Shown here piece by piece: positions 1 to 5,747 of a DNA stretch of 16,596 bases. The notes below the pieces were generated by a model. The model was not told where the DNA came from. It searched no databases and saw only the letters and a list, made by a program, of their open reading frames with translations. Every line of letters begins with the position of its first letter. Position 1 is the stretch's first letter. The position numbers and the translations under genes were made by a program. The stretch comes from JAGMDK01 sp023128695 (lineage in GTDB: Bacteria > Planctomycetota > Phycisphaerae > UBA1845 > Fen-1342), in contig DAOVQG010000069.1 in the NCBI GenBank assembly GCA_030628805.1, positions 1 through 16,596 on the forward strand, written 5' to 3'.

Positions 1-70
1 ACCGAAGAGAGGCATAGAAAGCCACAAAACGGCTAAGTCCGACAGACTGCTAGCGCGCAACCTCCACACT

Positions 71-96
71 GTAGTATCCGGGCCCTGTACCGGACG
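71..96 (+). repeat. Degenerate copy of a GTAG-headed hairpin arm
   Basis: Bases 71-96 begin with GTAG and continue into a GTCCGGG...CCGGAC-type stem. They match 16396-16421 at 22 of 26 positions, counted by eye. The partner arm seen at the 16.4 kb copy is not recognisable here, so this is probably an eroded single arm. Confidence 0.45.
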
Positions 97-242
97 CCGC
101 GCGAAAGTCTCTGACCGGAAATGGCACCAGCATCATTGGCCCATGCGAGGCGATTCCCACAAATGCGGGTAACAGCAAGGCCTGAAGCCCGCGCGGTCTT
201 TCGCACACCGAACTGGCGCAAAATTGCGCACGGTCATTGAGT

Positions 243-288
243 GCTCTGTCAATCCTCAACATATCCATCAAATCAGCGTTGACAGAGC
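243..288. repeat. Short inverted-repeat element without hairpin cargo
   Basis: A 10-bp perfect inverted repeat, GCTCTGTCAA (243-252) and TTGACAGAGC (279-288), encloses 26 bases. The last 24 bases of the element (265-288) recur exactly at 425-448, the right end of the next element. The left end, with its following CCTCAA, also resembles the left end of that element. It therefore looks like the same kind of element lacking the central hairpin pair. Confidence 0.6.
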
Positions 289-289
289 C

Positions 290-453
290 TAGTGCTCCGT
301 CAACCCTCAATTGACGGGCTGGGGTGCCACTGCTCTTGAGCAGTGTTTCTTAACGATCTCGGTGCACGCGGCGAAGCTTAGCACTGCTCAAGAGCAGTGG
401 CACGCATCCCCATCGATACGCAACCCATCAAATCAGCGTTGACAGAGCACCAG
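290..453. repeat. MITE-like element with TIRs, carrying a hairpin pair
   Basis: The left end CTAGTGCTCCGTCAA (289-303) is the inverse of TTGACAGAGCACCAG (439-453) at 13 of 15 positions. The interior holds the hairpin pair at 324-403. The left end abuts TA, while the right end abuts CA. A TA target duplication, as in IS630/Tc1-type elements, is possible but not proven. There is no open frame for a transposase, so any movement would need an enzyme encoded elsewhere. Similar ends bound the elements at 5543-5659 and 13238-13376. Confidence 0.6.
324..403. repeat. Inverted hairpin pair (CACTGCTC type), BIME-like
   Basis: Two arms of 22 bases (324-345 and 382-403) are perfect inverse complements. 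Each arm is itself a hairpin with an 8-bp stem: CACTGCTC, TT or AA, GAGCAGTG. The 36-base spacer is 346-381. A second copy of the whole 80-base unit lies in the opposite orientation at 7527-7606. The arms are identical between the copies, while the spacers match at 30 of 36 positions. Confidence 0.8.
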
Positions 454-500
454 TCCATTTTTCCACATACACTATCGGCGGCGACTTCAGCCCCAAACAA

Positions 501-524
501 GGTGCGAGAAAGGAGTCTCGCACC
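501..524 (+). repeat. Hairpin in the peptidase leader with an SD-like loop
   Basis: A perfect 9-bp stem, GGTGCGAGA (501-509) and TCTCGCACC (516-524), closes a six-base loop AAGGAG (510-515). It ends 8 bases before the GGAGG used by the downstream gene. The loop is itself a Shine-Dalgarno-like hexamer, but no start codon in the gene's frame follows it at a suitable distance. It could be a leader structure or another intergenic repeat. Confidence 0.5.
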
Positions 525-532
525 AGCGGCTC

Positions 533-537
533 GGAGG
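533..537 (+). promoter_or_regulatory. Ribosome binding site GGAGG that sets the peptidase start
   Basis: GGAGG lies 6 bases before the GTG at 544. This favours 544 over the upstream in-frame GTG at 397, which lies inside a repeat hairpin and has no ribosome binding site. Confidence 0.75.
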
Positions 538-543
538 TTGATT

Positions 544-2217
544 GTGAATCTGCATCGCGTAGTTGTTCGCTCCCGGCGAACGTGGCTGATAGTTGTCGGC
601 TTAGCGCTGGTGATCCCGCCGGCGGTGGGCGAGACGTTGACGTACGTGTTGTCGCCGGAGCCGGAACTGGGTCGTTTGCAGGTGGAGTTGACCTGGGAGA
701 CAAAGGGGCGGGCGAGTTCGTCGCTCTGCGTATCACCACACTGGGGCGGCGTGGAAGACGTGCCGGCACTGCTCAAGAACATTGTTATCAAGGGGGCGTC
801 GGCAGGTCGGCAGGAGAAGGCGTGCTGGATTGTGAGCCATGCGGCCGGAGCCACGCTGCACTGCCAATATACAGTTGAGCCAGGTCGGCGGGCATTCACC
901 TGGGCGTCCCCACATCATCCGATCACGACCGAAACGTTCTTCCACGGGATCGGCAACACGTTCCTGCTGGTCCCCAAGCCGGGCGACGGCGGGGCGCCGG
1001 AAGAATACGAGGTTTTGCTGCGGTGGAAGGTGCCGAAGGGCTGGCAGGCGGCCTGCTCGTGGGGCTATGGCCGGCACTTGGGTGCCCGCCTGAACGTCAA
1101 TGACCTGCGACATTCGGTCTATCTGGCCGGGCCGCTGGTTACACAAAACGCCGAGGTCGCCGGGGCCGGCGAGTTGACCGTCGTGCTGCTCGACCGCTTT
1201 GGTTTCAGCCTCGCGGAGTTCACGAAGACCGCGGCCGAGATCATCGCCGCAGAATGTTACTTTATGCACGAAAAGGAGTTTCCGCCGTTCATAGTGACGG
1301 TGGTTCCGGTCGGCGAGCAAGCGACAGACGGAGAGCTGCGCATGGTAGGGACCGGGCTGTACCAGAGTCTGGCCTTGTTGCTTCCGCCGCAAGCGCCGCT
1401 GACGGAAGGGGTCGAGCATCTGCTGGCACACGAGCTCTTTCATCATTGGAACGGGAAGCTGCTGCGGGCGGCCGACCCGGAGGAGCTGGTCTATTGGTTC
1501 ACGGAGGGGTTCACTGATTACTACGCGCTGCGAATTCTATTTGAGTCCGGGAGGTGGACGCCCGCGACGTACGCCAAGTGGATCAATCGTCATCTGCGGC
1601 AGTACGAGGCGAACCCGGCCCGCAACGCGAGCAATGAGGCTATCCGGGTCGGCTATTGGCGGCAGCGCAACACGCTCGGGGAGGTCCCCTATCAGCGAGG
1701 GCTGCTGCTGGGACTGCGGTGGCATCGGCTGGCACGCGGCCGCGGCGAGCCCGCCGGCCTCGACCGCCTGTTCCATGACCTCGTTCGGCGTGGCCGAGCC
1801 GGGGATTTGAGGGTGACAAACGAGGTGATTCGGAGCGCCGGCAACCGGTTGCTCGGCGATTGGTTTGGGGTGGAATTTGACCGCTATGTGGTAGACGCCG
1901 AGACGGTCGAGGTGCCGGCGGACGCTCTGGCGCCGGAACTGGTGGGCGTCGTCGAGGAAATCTACCAGTACGAGCTCGGCTTCGATCGCGAGCGCTCGCG
2001 CAAGGCAAAGTCTATACACGGCTTGGTGCCCGGCTCGGCGGCGGACGAAGCAGGGCTGCGCGAGGGGGACAAACTGAAAGCGTGGCGTCTGCACGACGAC
2101 GTGGATCGAAAGGTTCAGATCAAGGTCCACCGCGACGGGAAGACGGAAACCATCAGCTACTATCCCCGTGGCCGACGGAGCGAGGTGCTGCAATTTCGTC
2201 CGGCCGCAACACGGTAA
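544..2217 (+). CDS. Secreted M61-like metallopeptidase with C-terminal PDZ domain
   Basis: The predicted protein has 557 residues. The GTG start at 544 follows GGAGG by 6 bases and gives a basic N-terminus plus a hydrophobic stretch (LIVVGLALVIPPAVG), a likely signal peptide cleaved near residue 30. The zinc-peptidase signature HELFHHWNG starts at residue 296 (H296, E297, H300). About 20 residues on, WFTEGFTDYY supplies the likely third ligand E321. This pairing is typical of family M61 (glycyl aminopeptidase-like), a relative of M1. Near residues 485-530, GLVPGSAADEAGLREGDKL is a PDZ carboxylate-binding loop region, again usual in M61. The N-terminal 250 residues should form the beta-rich M61 domain. 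It probably cleaves peptides or proteins in the periplasm; the substrate is unknown. Starting at 397 would add 49 repeat-derived residues. The gene stands alone, with repeats on both sides. Confidence 0.8.
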   Translation: MNLHRVVVRSRRTWLIVVGLALVIPPAVGETLTYVLSPEPELGRLQVELTWETKGRASSSLCVSPHWGGVEDVPALLKNIVIKGASAGRQEKACWIVSHAAGATLHCQYTVEPGRRAFTWASPHHPITTETFFHGIGNTFLLVPKPGDGGAPEEYEVLLRWKVPKGWQAACSWGYGRHLGARLNVNDLRHSVYLAGPLVTQNAEVAGAGELTVVLLDRFGFSLAEFTKTAAEIIAAECYFMHEKEFPPFIVTVVPVGEQATDGELRMVGTGLYQSLALLLPPQAPLTEGVEHLLAHELFHHWNGKLLRAADPEELVYWFTEGFTDYYALRILFESGRWTPATYAKWINRHLRQYEANPARNASNEAIRVGYWRQRNTLGEVPYQRGLLLGLRWHRLARGRGEPAGLDRLFHDLVRRGRAGDLRVTNEVIRSAGNRLLGDWFGVEFDRYVVDAETVEVPADALAPELVGVVEEIYQYELGFDRERSRKAKSIHGLVPGSAADEAGLREGDKLKAWRLHDDVDRKVQIKVHRDGKTETISYYPRGRRSEVLQFRPAATR

Positions 2218-2310
2218 TACGCAACTAAGAGTGCCTAATATAACCTAGTGCTCCACCACCGTTAATGTGAGGGATCATCGTTGATTGGGTGGGGGTGAGC
2301 GTCAACATAG

Positions 2311-2394
2311 TAGGTGGGGCGGGCCTCCGTGTAGGTGGGGTGGGCCTCCGTGTAGGTGGGGTGGGCCTCCGTGTAGGTGGGGTGGGCCTCCGTG
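2311..2394 (+). repeat. Tandem array, 21-bp unit x 4 (G-rich)
   Basis: Four contiguous copies of a 21-base unit, TAGGTGGGGTGGGCCTCCGTG, lie at 2311-2331, 2332-2352, 2353-2373 and 2374-2394. The first copy has one difference (GGGGC for GGGGT). The last copy runs into a palindrome. Confidence 0.9.
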
Positions 2395-2437
2395 CCCGCC
2401 AGTACGGACCGCTGGCGGCCGCGGAGGGCCGCCCCAC
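2377..2437. repeat. Palindromic unit at the end of the 21-bp array
   Basis: Outer arms GTGGGGTGGGCCTCCG (2377-2392) and CGGAGGGCCGCCCCAC (2422-2437) pair at 14 of 16 positions. An inner stem, CCGCCAG (2396-2402) and CTGGCGG (2412-2418), pairs perfectly. The left arm is the sequence repeated in the 21-bp array, so the array appears to have grown by duplication of one arm. Confidence 0.7.
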
Positions 2438-2493
2438 CGGTTTACCCACTTTACTGACGCCCGCCCCTCAATAGACGTGTGGCAGACCACTAG

Positions 2494-2547
2494 GTGTGGC
2501 ACCGGCATCTTGCCGGTGTCCCCACAGGCTGGAAGCCTGTGCCACAC
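2494..2547. repeat. Hairpin pair CACCGGCA / CACAGGCT
   Basis: The first hairpin, CACCGGCA-TCT-TGCCGGTG (2500-2518), is headed by GTGTGG. The second, CACAGGCT-GGA-AGCCTGTG (2523-2541), is followed by CCACAC. The two are head to head, and each stem is perfectly paired although their stem sequences differ. Confidence 0.7.
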
Positions 2548-2652
2548 GTCAAGCTGGAAGCCTGTGCCACACGTCAAGCTGGAAGTCTGTGCCACACGTC
2601 AAGCTGGAAGCCTGTGCCACACGTCAAGCTGGAAGCCCGTGCCACACGTTTT
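2528..2652 (+). repeat. Tandem array, 25-bp unit x 5
   Basis: Five contiguous 25-base units start at 2528, 2553, 2578, 2603 and 2628. Each contains GCTGGAAGCCTGTGCCACAC or a one-base variant (GTCTG in unit 3, GCCCG in unit 5). Units 1-4 end in GTCAA and unit 5 in GTTTT. Only the first unit is part of a complete 8-bp hairpin; the others repeat its 3' half. There are no spacers, so this is not a CRISPR array. Confidence 0.9.
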
Positions 2653-2762
2653 GTCAGGCCGGCTGATCTGAGCTTGCATCGGGTCGGCTTGGTCGTCATA
2701 CTAGCTGACCGAGCGATTCGGACTCCAATTCCAGTCTGTGCCCTCACGGAAGGGGGTGTGCG

Positions 2763-3896
2763 ATGTCGTACATTCGCTGTCCCGCGTGCCAGGCGCGGTA
2801 CCAGGTTCCCGTCACGGCGAGCGGGAAACGCACCAAGTGCAAGAAATGCGGGCGGTCGTTCAAGATTCCAGTGCTGAAACAAGCCGAAACACCGCCCCTC
2901 GAACCGTTGCAGTTGGTCGAGCTGGACGCGCTCAGCACTGGTGAGGCGATAGAAACCGAGCGTCCGGACCCGCCCCCGCAACCCGCGCTTCCCGCCGCAC
3001 AGCCCCCGGCCGCGATTCTGCCCTCGGACGCGGTCGCTTATGCGCCCGGCGAGACCGCGGAGGAAGAAACCCAGGTCCGCGGCGCCTATGGGAGGTACTT
3101 TCGATCACTGGCCCTAACACTGGTTTTTCCCATCAAGATCGGCAACCTGATTACCTACTTCATTGTTTTGGCAATGCTGGTGGTGGGCTGGATCGCAAGC
3201 TGCGCGCCCCTCTTCGGCCTGATCGCCGGTTTTATCATTACCGGCTGGTACATGTCATTTCAATTGAATGTGGTGCTGAGCGCGGCGGGCGGGGAGGAGG
3301 AGTTGCCAACTTTGAGCCTGACCGGGGGGTGGTACGACGACATTGTTGTGCCGTTCTTCAAGATGCTGGCCGCAACGGCGGCGGCACGCTTACCAGCGAC
3401 TATCTATCTGATGACTGCTTCGACCCTGCAATCGTTCGGCGGCGGCTTCTCGGTGTTTAAGGGGATTGGTTTCCTATTCTTTGGCAGTTACAACCTGTTG
3501 CTTGATCAACCGGATTTACAAACGCAGGTCATTGGCGGTGCGCTGTTGTTGGCTGGGTACTTCTTATTGCCGATGTTCATTCTGGTGGCGGCCGTCGCCG
3601 GTGCCGGAGGGCTGTTTCGCTTGGACCTCATCGCCGCCACGGTGGCCAAATCGCTTCCCGCCTACCTGATCACGGTGCTGATCCTCTGTGTCAGCAAGGC
3701 GGTGGAATTTGTTCTTGCGTTGGTGGCGATTGGGTTGGGAGTTGGTGTTTTCATAGCCGGCTGGGATGTTTCGCTGCTGGTGCTCTTGCGGCTGGCGTTC
3801 TTCACGGTCGAGCTCTATGTCATTATCATCACGATGCGCACGATCGGCTTCTATTACCACCACTTCAAACATAAGTTTGCCTGGTCATGGGGTTAA
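2763..3896 (+). CDS. Zinc-ribbon (MJ0042-type) multi-pass membrane protein
   Basis: The protein has 377 residues. The ATG at 2763 follows AGGGGG (2751-2756) by 6 bases. Residues 1-35 form a small zinc ribbon with CPAC (C6, C9) and CKKC (C26, C29), the pattern of the MJ0042 zinc-finger family common at the N-terminus of planctomycete and deltaproteobacterial proteins. A proline- and glutamate-rich linker (about 40-105) follows. Residues 120-377 are strongly hydrophobic, with about six membrane segments (near 126-146, 148-168, 205-222, 258-282, 300-332 and 335-358). The membrane part resembles a generic YIP1/DUF4013-like bundle, but I cannot place it firmly. The ribbon should face the cytoplasm. 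Function is unknown. The gene ends 17 bases before the convergent HAF-repeat gene; I see no clear terminator between them. Confidence 0.75.
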   Translation: MSYIRCPACQARYQVPVTASGKRTKCKKCGRSFKIPVLKQAETPPLEPLQLVELDALSTGEAIETERPDPPPQPALPAAQPPAAILPSDAVAYAPGETAEEETQVRGAYGRYFRSLALTLVFPIKIGNLITYFIVLAMLVVGWIASCAPLFGLIAGFIITGWYMSFQLNVVLSAAGGEEELPTLSLTGGWYDDIVVPFFKMLAATAAARLPATIYLMTASTLQSFGGGFSVFKGIGFLFFGSYNLLLDQPDLQTQVIGGALLLAGYFLLPMFILVAAVAGAGGLFRLDLIAATVAKSLPAYLITVLILCVSKAVEFVLALVAIGLGVGVFIAGWDVSLLVLLRLAFFTVELYVIIITMRTIGFYYHHFKHKFAWSWG

Positions 3897-3913
3897 TCAA
3901 CACGGCCCGGCCG

Positions 3914-5515
3914 CTACTTCCGGTGCCGACCGGCTTTCATCCGGCACAGGCCGGCCAGCGTCAGCGGCAGGAACGCGAGTGTGCCGCTGCCACACAACGC
4001 CGGGACCGGCGGGGCGACGACAACGTCTTCTTCCGCGGCATCATCCTCGTCGGACTCGTCCCCATTCGTGCCCGCCTTTAGATGGTCCGGCAGGCCGAAG
4101 ATGGGCTCCGCCGTGTAGCCCCCGGTGGCGTCTCCGTTCGAGTTCTGAGTATCGTCGGAGTTGCCGTCGGTCTCGTCCTCTTCGAAGACGCTCGGATCGA
4201 CCAGGGTGGGATTGAGCAGGAATCCGCGGTCCTCACCGCCGTTTGAGCCGCGGACGGTGCCCCAGCCGACGATGACGCCGTCTTCGTTGATGTCGCGGGC
4301 CTCGGTCAGCACGATGCTGGGGATGATGGCGTTGCCCTCGTCATCGAGCAGGTACAGCAGGTCGTTGAGATCCTTCATCTGGCCGTTTTCCCAGCGGAAT
4401 GCTCGCCGCCGGCGGTCTTCGTTCTCGGCCCAGCCGACGATGGCGCCTTTTTCATTGAGGGCGGAGGCGGCGCTGAAGCCGGTGGCGGGATCATCGCGGA
4501 ACGTGCCGAGGCTGGTCATCTGTCCGCCGCTCCACAGGAAGGCTTGGGTGTAGTGCGCACCTGAGGGGGCGTCGAAATCAGACTCCCCGACCACTTGCCC
4601 CAGGTTGTTGATGTCGCGGCCCCAGCTATTTGTGCCCCCCAGGGTTTGCAGGTCACCCATCAGGGTATTGACGCCGTTGCCACCGTCCACGAACCATTGG
4701 TCCCCGACGCCGTCGCCGTTCGTGTCGTTGGGCGTGACCAGGAAGGCGTGATAGCCGGCTCGTCCGTCGGCCCCGATGGTATAAGTGTAGCCCGTGACCT
4801 GTCCCTGGTCGTTGACCGCGCTGGCGCTGCTGACGGGATCGGAGGTCGCGAGGGTCCCCAGATCGACCATCAAATCGTTCACCCCGTCGGGCGTGCCGGT
4901 GTCGTCAAAGAAATTGCCGCCCGAGGGCGTGACGAGGAACGCGTGAATCACCCCGGTCTCCAGGTCGGCCCAGCCCACGACGTGATTGGTGTTGCTGATG
5001 CCCACCGCCACGCTGTCGTAAGCGGTGTTGCAGGGATTGCCGAACGTCCACAGGTTGATCAGCGCGTCACCCGGGTAGGGCGTCGCCAGGTCGCTCAGCA
5101 CCGCCGGCCGGAGGATGAACGCGTTCGTGATGACGAACGTCACTGCCGGGCACTTGATCTCCGTCCGGGCCGTCCCGACGATCTGGTCGGCGTTGGAAAT
5201 GTCGTAACACTCGCTCCAGTCCTGGTCGAAGAGCGGATGTTTCAGCTCGAAGTGCACCGTCCCGTGCAGGTCGGTGGCCACCTCGTTGTGCCAGTGGGCG
5301 GAGTGACGCAGCTCGCCGAGCTCGACCCAGCCGATGACCTGACCGGTATCGTTCACGGCGTAGGCCCGCGTCTGGCCTCCATCATCAAGCACGAGTTCGG
5401 TGAGCTCGTACATCAGAACGAGTCCGTTGCCATCCTGAGCCGTCGCAGTCGTCGCCAAGGCAGCAGCGGCCAGGCACATGCCGAACCAACGCACAAGCGT
5501 GTGAGAACCCTTCAT
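3914..5515 (-). CDS. Secreted HAF-repeat protein with C-terminal sorting-like tail
   Basis: The protein has 533 residues. I chose the ATG at 5515, with GAAAGGG (5530-5524) 8 bases upstream, over a TTG six codons earlier. The first 28 residues, with the core GMCLAAAALATTATA, are a signal peptide. I count seven repeats around the motif AxxxNxxGQVVGW: AVNDTGQVIGW, DISNADQIVG, GISNTNHVVGW, AVNDQGQVTG, DINNLGQVVG, ALNEKGAIVGW and DINEDGVIVGW. Most are followed by AFLV or AFLW, as in the extracellular HAF-repeat family. A linker rich in D, E, N and G follows. The last 26 residues have the layout CGSG, hydrophobic helix, basic tail (RMKAGRHRK), like C-terminal surface-sorting signals such as MYXO- or PEP-CTERM. 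It is probably exported and surface-bound; its role is unknown. A MITE-like repeat ends 27 bases before the start codon. Confidence 0.75.
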   Translation of the reverse strand: MKGSHTLVRWFGMCLAAAALATTATAQDGNGLVLMYELTELVLDDGGQTRAYAVNDTGQVIGWVELGELRHSAHWHNEVATDLHGTVHFELKHPLFDQDWSECYDISNADQIVGTARTEIKCPAVTFVITNAFILRPAVLSDLATPYPGDALINLWTFGNPCNTAYDSVAVGISNTNHVVGWADLETGVIHAFLVTPSGGNFFDDTGTPDGVNDLMVDLGTLATSDPVSSASAVNDQGQVTGYTYTIGADGRAGYHAFLVTPNDTNGDGVGDQWFVDGGNGVNTLMGDLQTLGGTNSWGRDINNLGQVVGESDFDAPSGAHYTQAFLWSGGQMTSLGTFRDDPATGFSAASALNEKGAIVGWAENEDRRRRAFRWENGQMKDLNDLLYLLDDEGNAIIPSIVLTEARDINEDGVIVGWGTVRGSNGGEDRGFLLNPTLVDPSVFEEDETDGNSDDTQNSNGDATGGYTAEPIFGLPDHLKAGTNGDESDEDDAAEEDVVVAPPVPALCGSGTLAFLPLTLAGLCRMKAGRHRK

Positions 5516-5542
5516 AATACGTACCCTTTCCAAGCCCCTGCC

Positions 5543-5659
5543 AGTGCTCTGTCACGCATCGCTTGATGGGTGGCACGGCTGTGTCAGCCGTGTACAAGTC
5601 GCAGGTATTCACGGCCGACACGGCCGTGCCACCCATCAACGCAACGCTGACGGAGCACT
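5543..5659. repeat. MITE-like element with TIRs and a CACGGC hairpin pair
   Basis: The ends AGTGCTCTGTCA (5543-5554) and TGACGGAGCACT (5648-5659) are inverse complements at 11 of 12 positions. Inside, arms 5565-5592 and 5610-5637 pair at 26 of 28 positions. Each arm has its own perfect 8-bp hairpin: CACGGCTG-TGT-CAGCCGTG (5574-5592) and CACGGCCG-ACA-CGGCCGTG (5610-5628). The 117-base element matches 13238-13376 in inverse orientation at about 110 positions, leaving out a 22-base duplication there. It lies in the leader or promoter of the HAF-repeat gene. Confidence 0.85.
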
Positions 5660-5747
5660 AGTGTCAGTCAGTCTCCTTCGGACACCAATCAGCGGACCAA
5701 ACTACTCCAGCGCACATATCGCCGCAGTCAGTTAACTCGCTACTCAT

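Larger units (their letters stand above)
1..543. other. Repeat-rich intergenic region without a convincing gene
   Basis: No open frame here looks like a protein. The longest minus-strand frame (310 to 50) reads through repeat sequence: its last codons lie in 71-96, a degenerate copy (22 of 26 bases) of the hairpin arm at 16396-16421, and its 5' part lies in the inverted-repeat element at 243-288. Bases 181-196 resemble the GCGGGC-TGAA-GCCCGC hairpin at 7644-7661. The region also holds the elements at 243-288 and 290-453 and a small hairpin at 501-524 just before the peptidase gene. Its promoter should lie in about 404-530, but I see no good -35/-10 pair. Confidence 0.6.
2218..2762. other. Gene-free gap filled with two tandem repeat arrays
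   Basis: This 545-base gap holds a 21-bp x 4 array (2311-2394) ending in a palindrome (to 2437), then a hairpin (2500-2518) and a 25-bp x 5 array (2528-2652). At 2245-2254, CTAGTGCTCC matches the TIR seen elsewhere, and GACCACTAG near 2485-2493 is a weak candidate for its partner. Open frames of 60-130 codons on both strands are translations of the repeats, not genes. The 110 bases before the next gene should contain its promoter; TTGCAT and CATACT spaced by 17 bases near 2684-2712 are only a weak candidate. Confidence 0.7.

Noticed and set aside
50..310. 86-codon minus-strand open frame at the left edge
   Set aside because: Its 3' end is a degenerate hairpin arm related to 16396-16421 and its 5' end is the inverted-repeat element at 243-288. 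No ribosome site or domain is visible.
439..473. Hybrid promoter using TTGACA of the repeat end and TACACT at 468-473
   Set aside because: The spacer would be 23 bases, too long for a sigma-70 promoter.
397..543. Longer N-terminus for the peptidase from GTG 397
   Set aside because: The start lies inside a hairpin repeat, has no ribosome site and would place 49 repeat-derived residues before a clean signal peptide.
733..2193. Long open frames antisense to the peptidase gene
   Set aside because: They are reading-frame shadows in GC-rich coding DNA and have no domain signatures, while the plus frame has HExxH and PDZ motifs.
2528..2652. CRISPR array
   Set aside because: The 25-base repeats are contiguous with no spacers, and no cas genes are present.
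2225..2671. Open frames of 60-130 codons across the tandem arrays
   Set aside because: The peptides are simple repeats such as RWGGPPC and SWKPVPHVKLE, generated by the DNA arrays.
4595..5566. 323-codon plus-strand open frame
   Set aside because: It is antisense to the HAF-repeat gene and its composition reflects the other strand's Asp/Gly/Val-rich codons.
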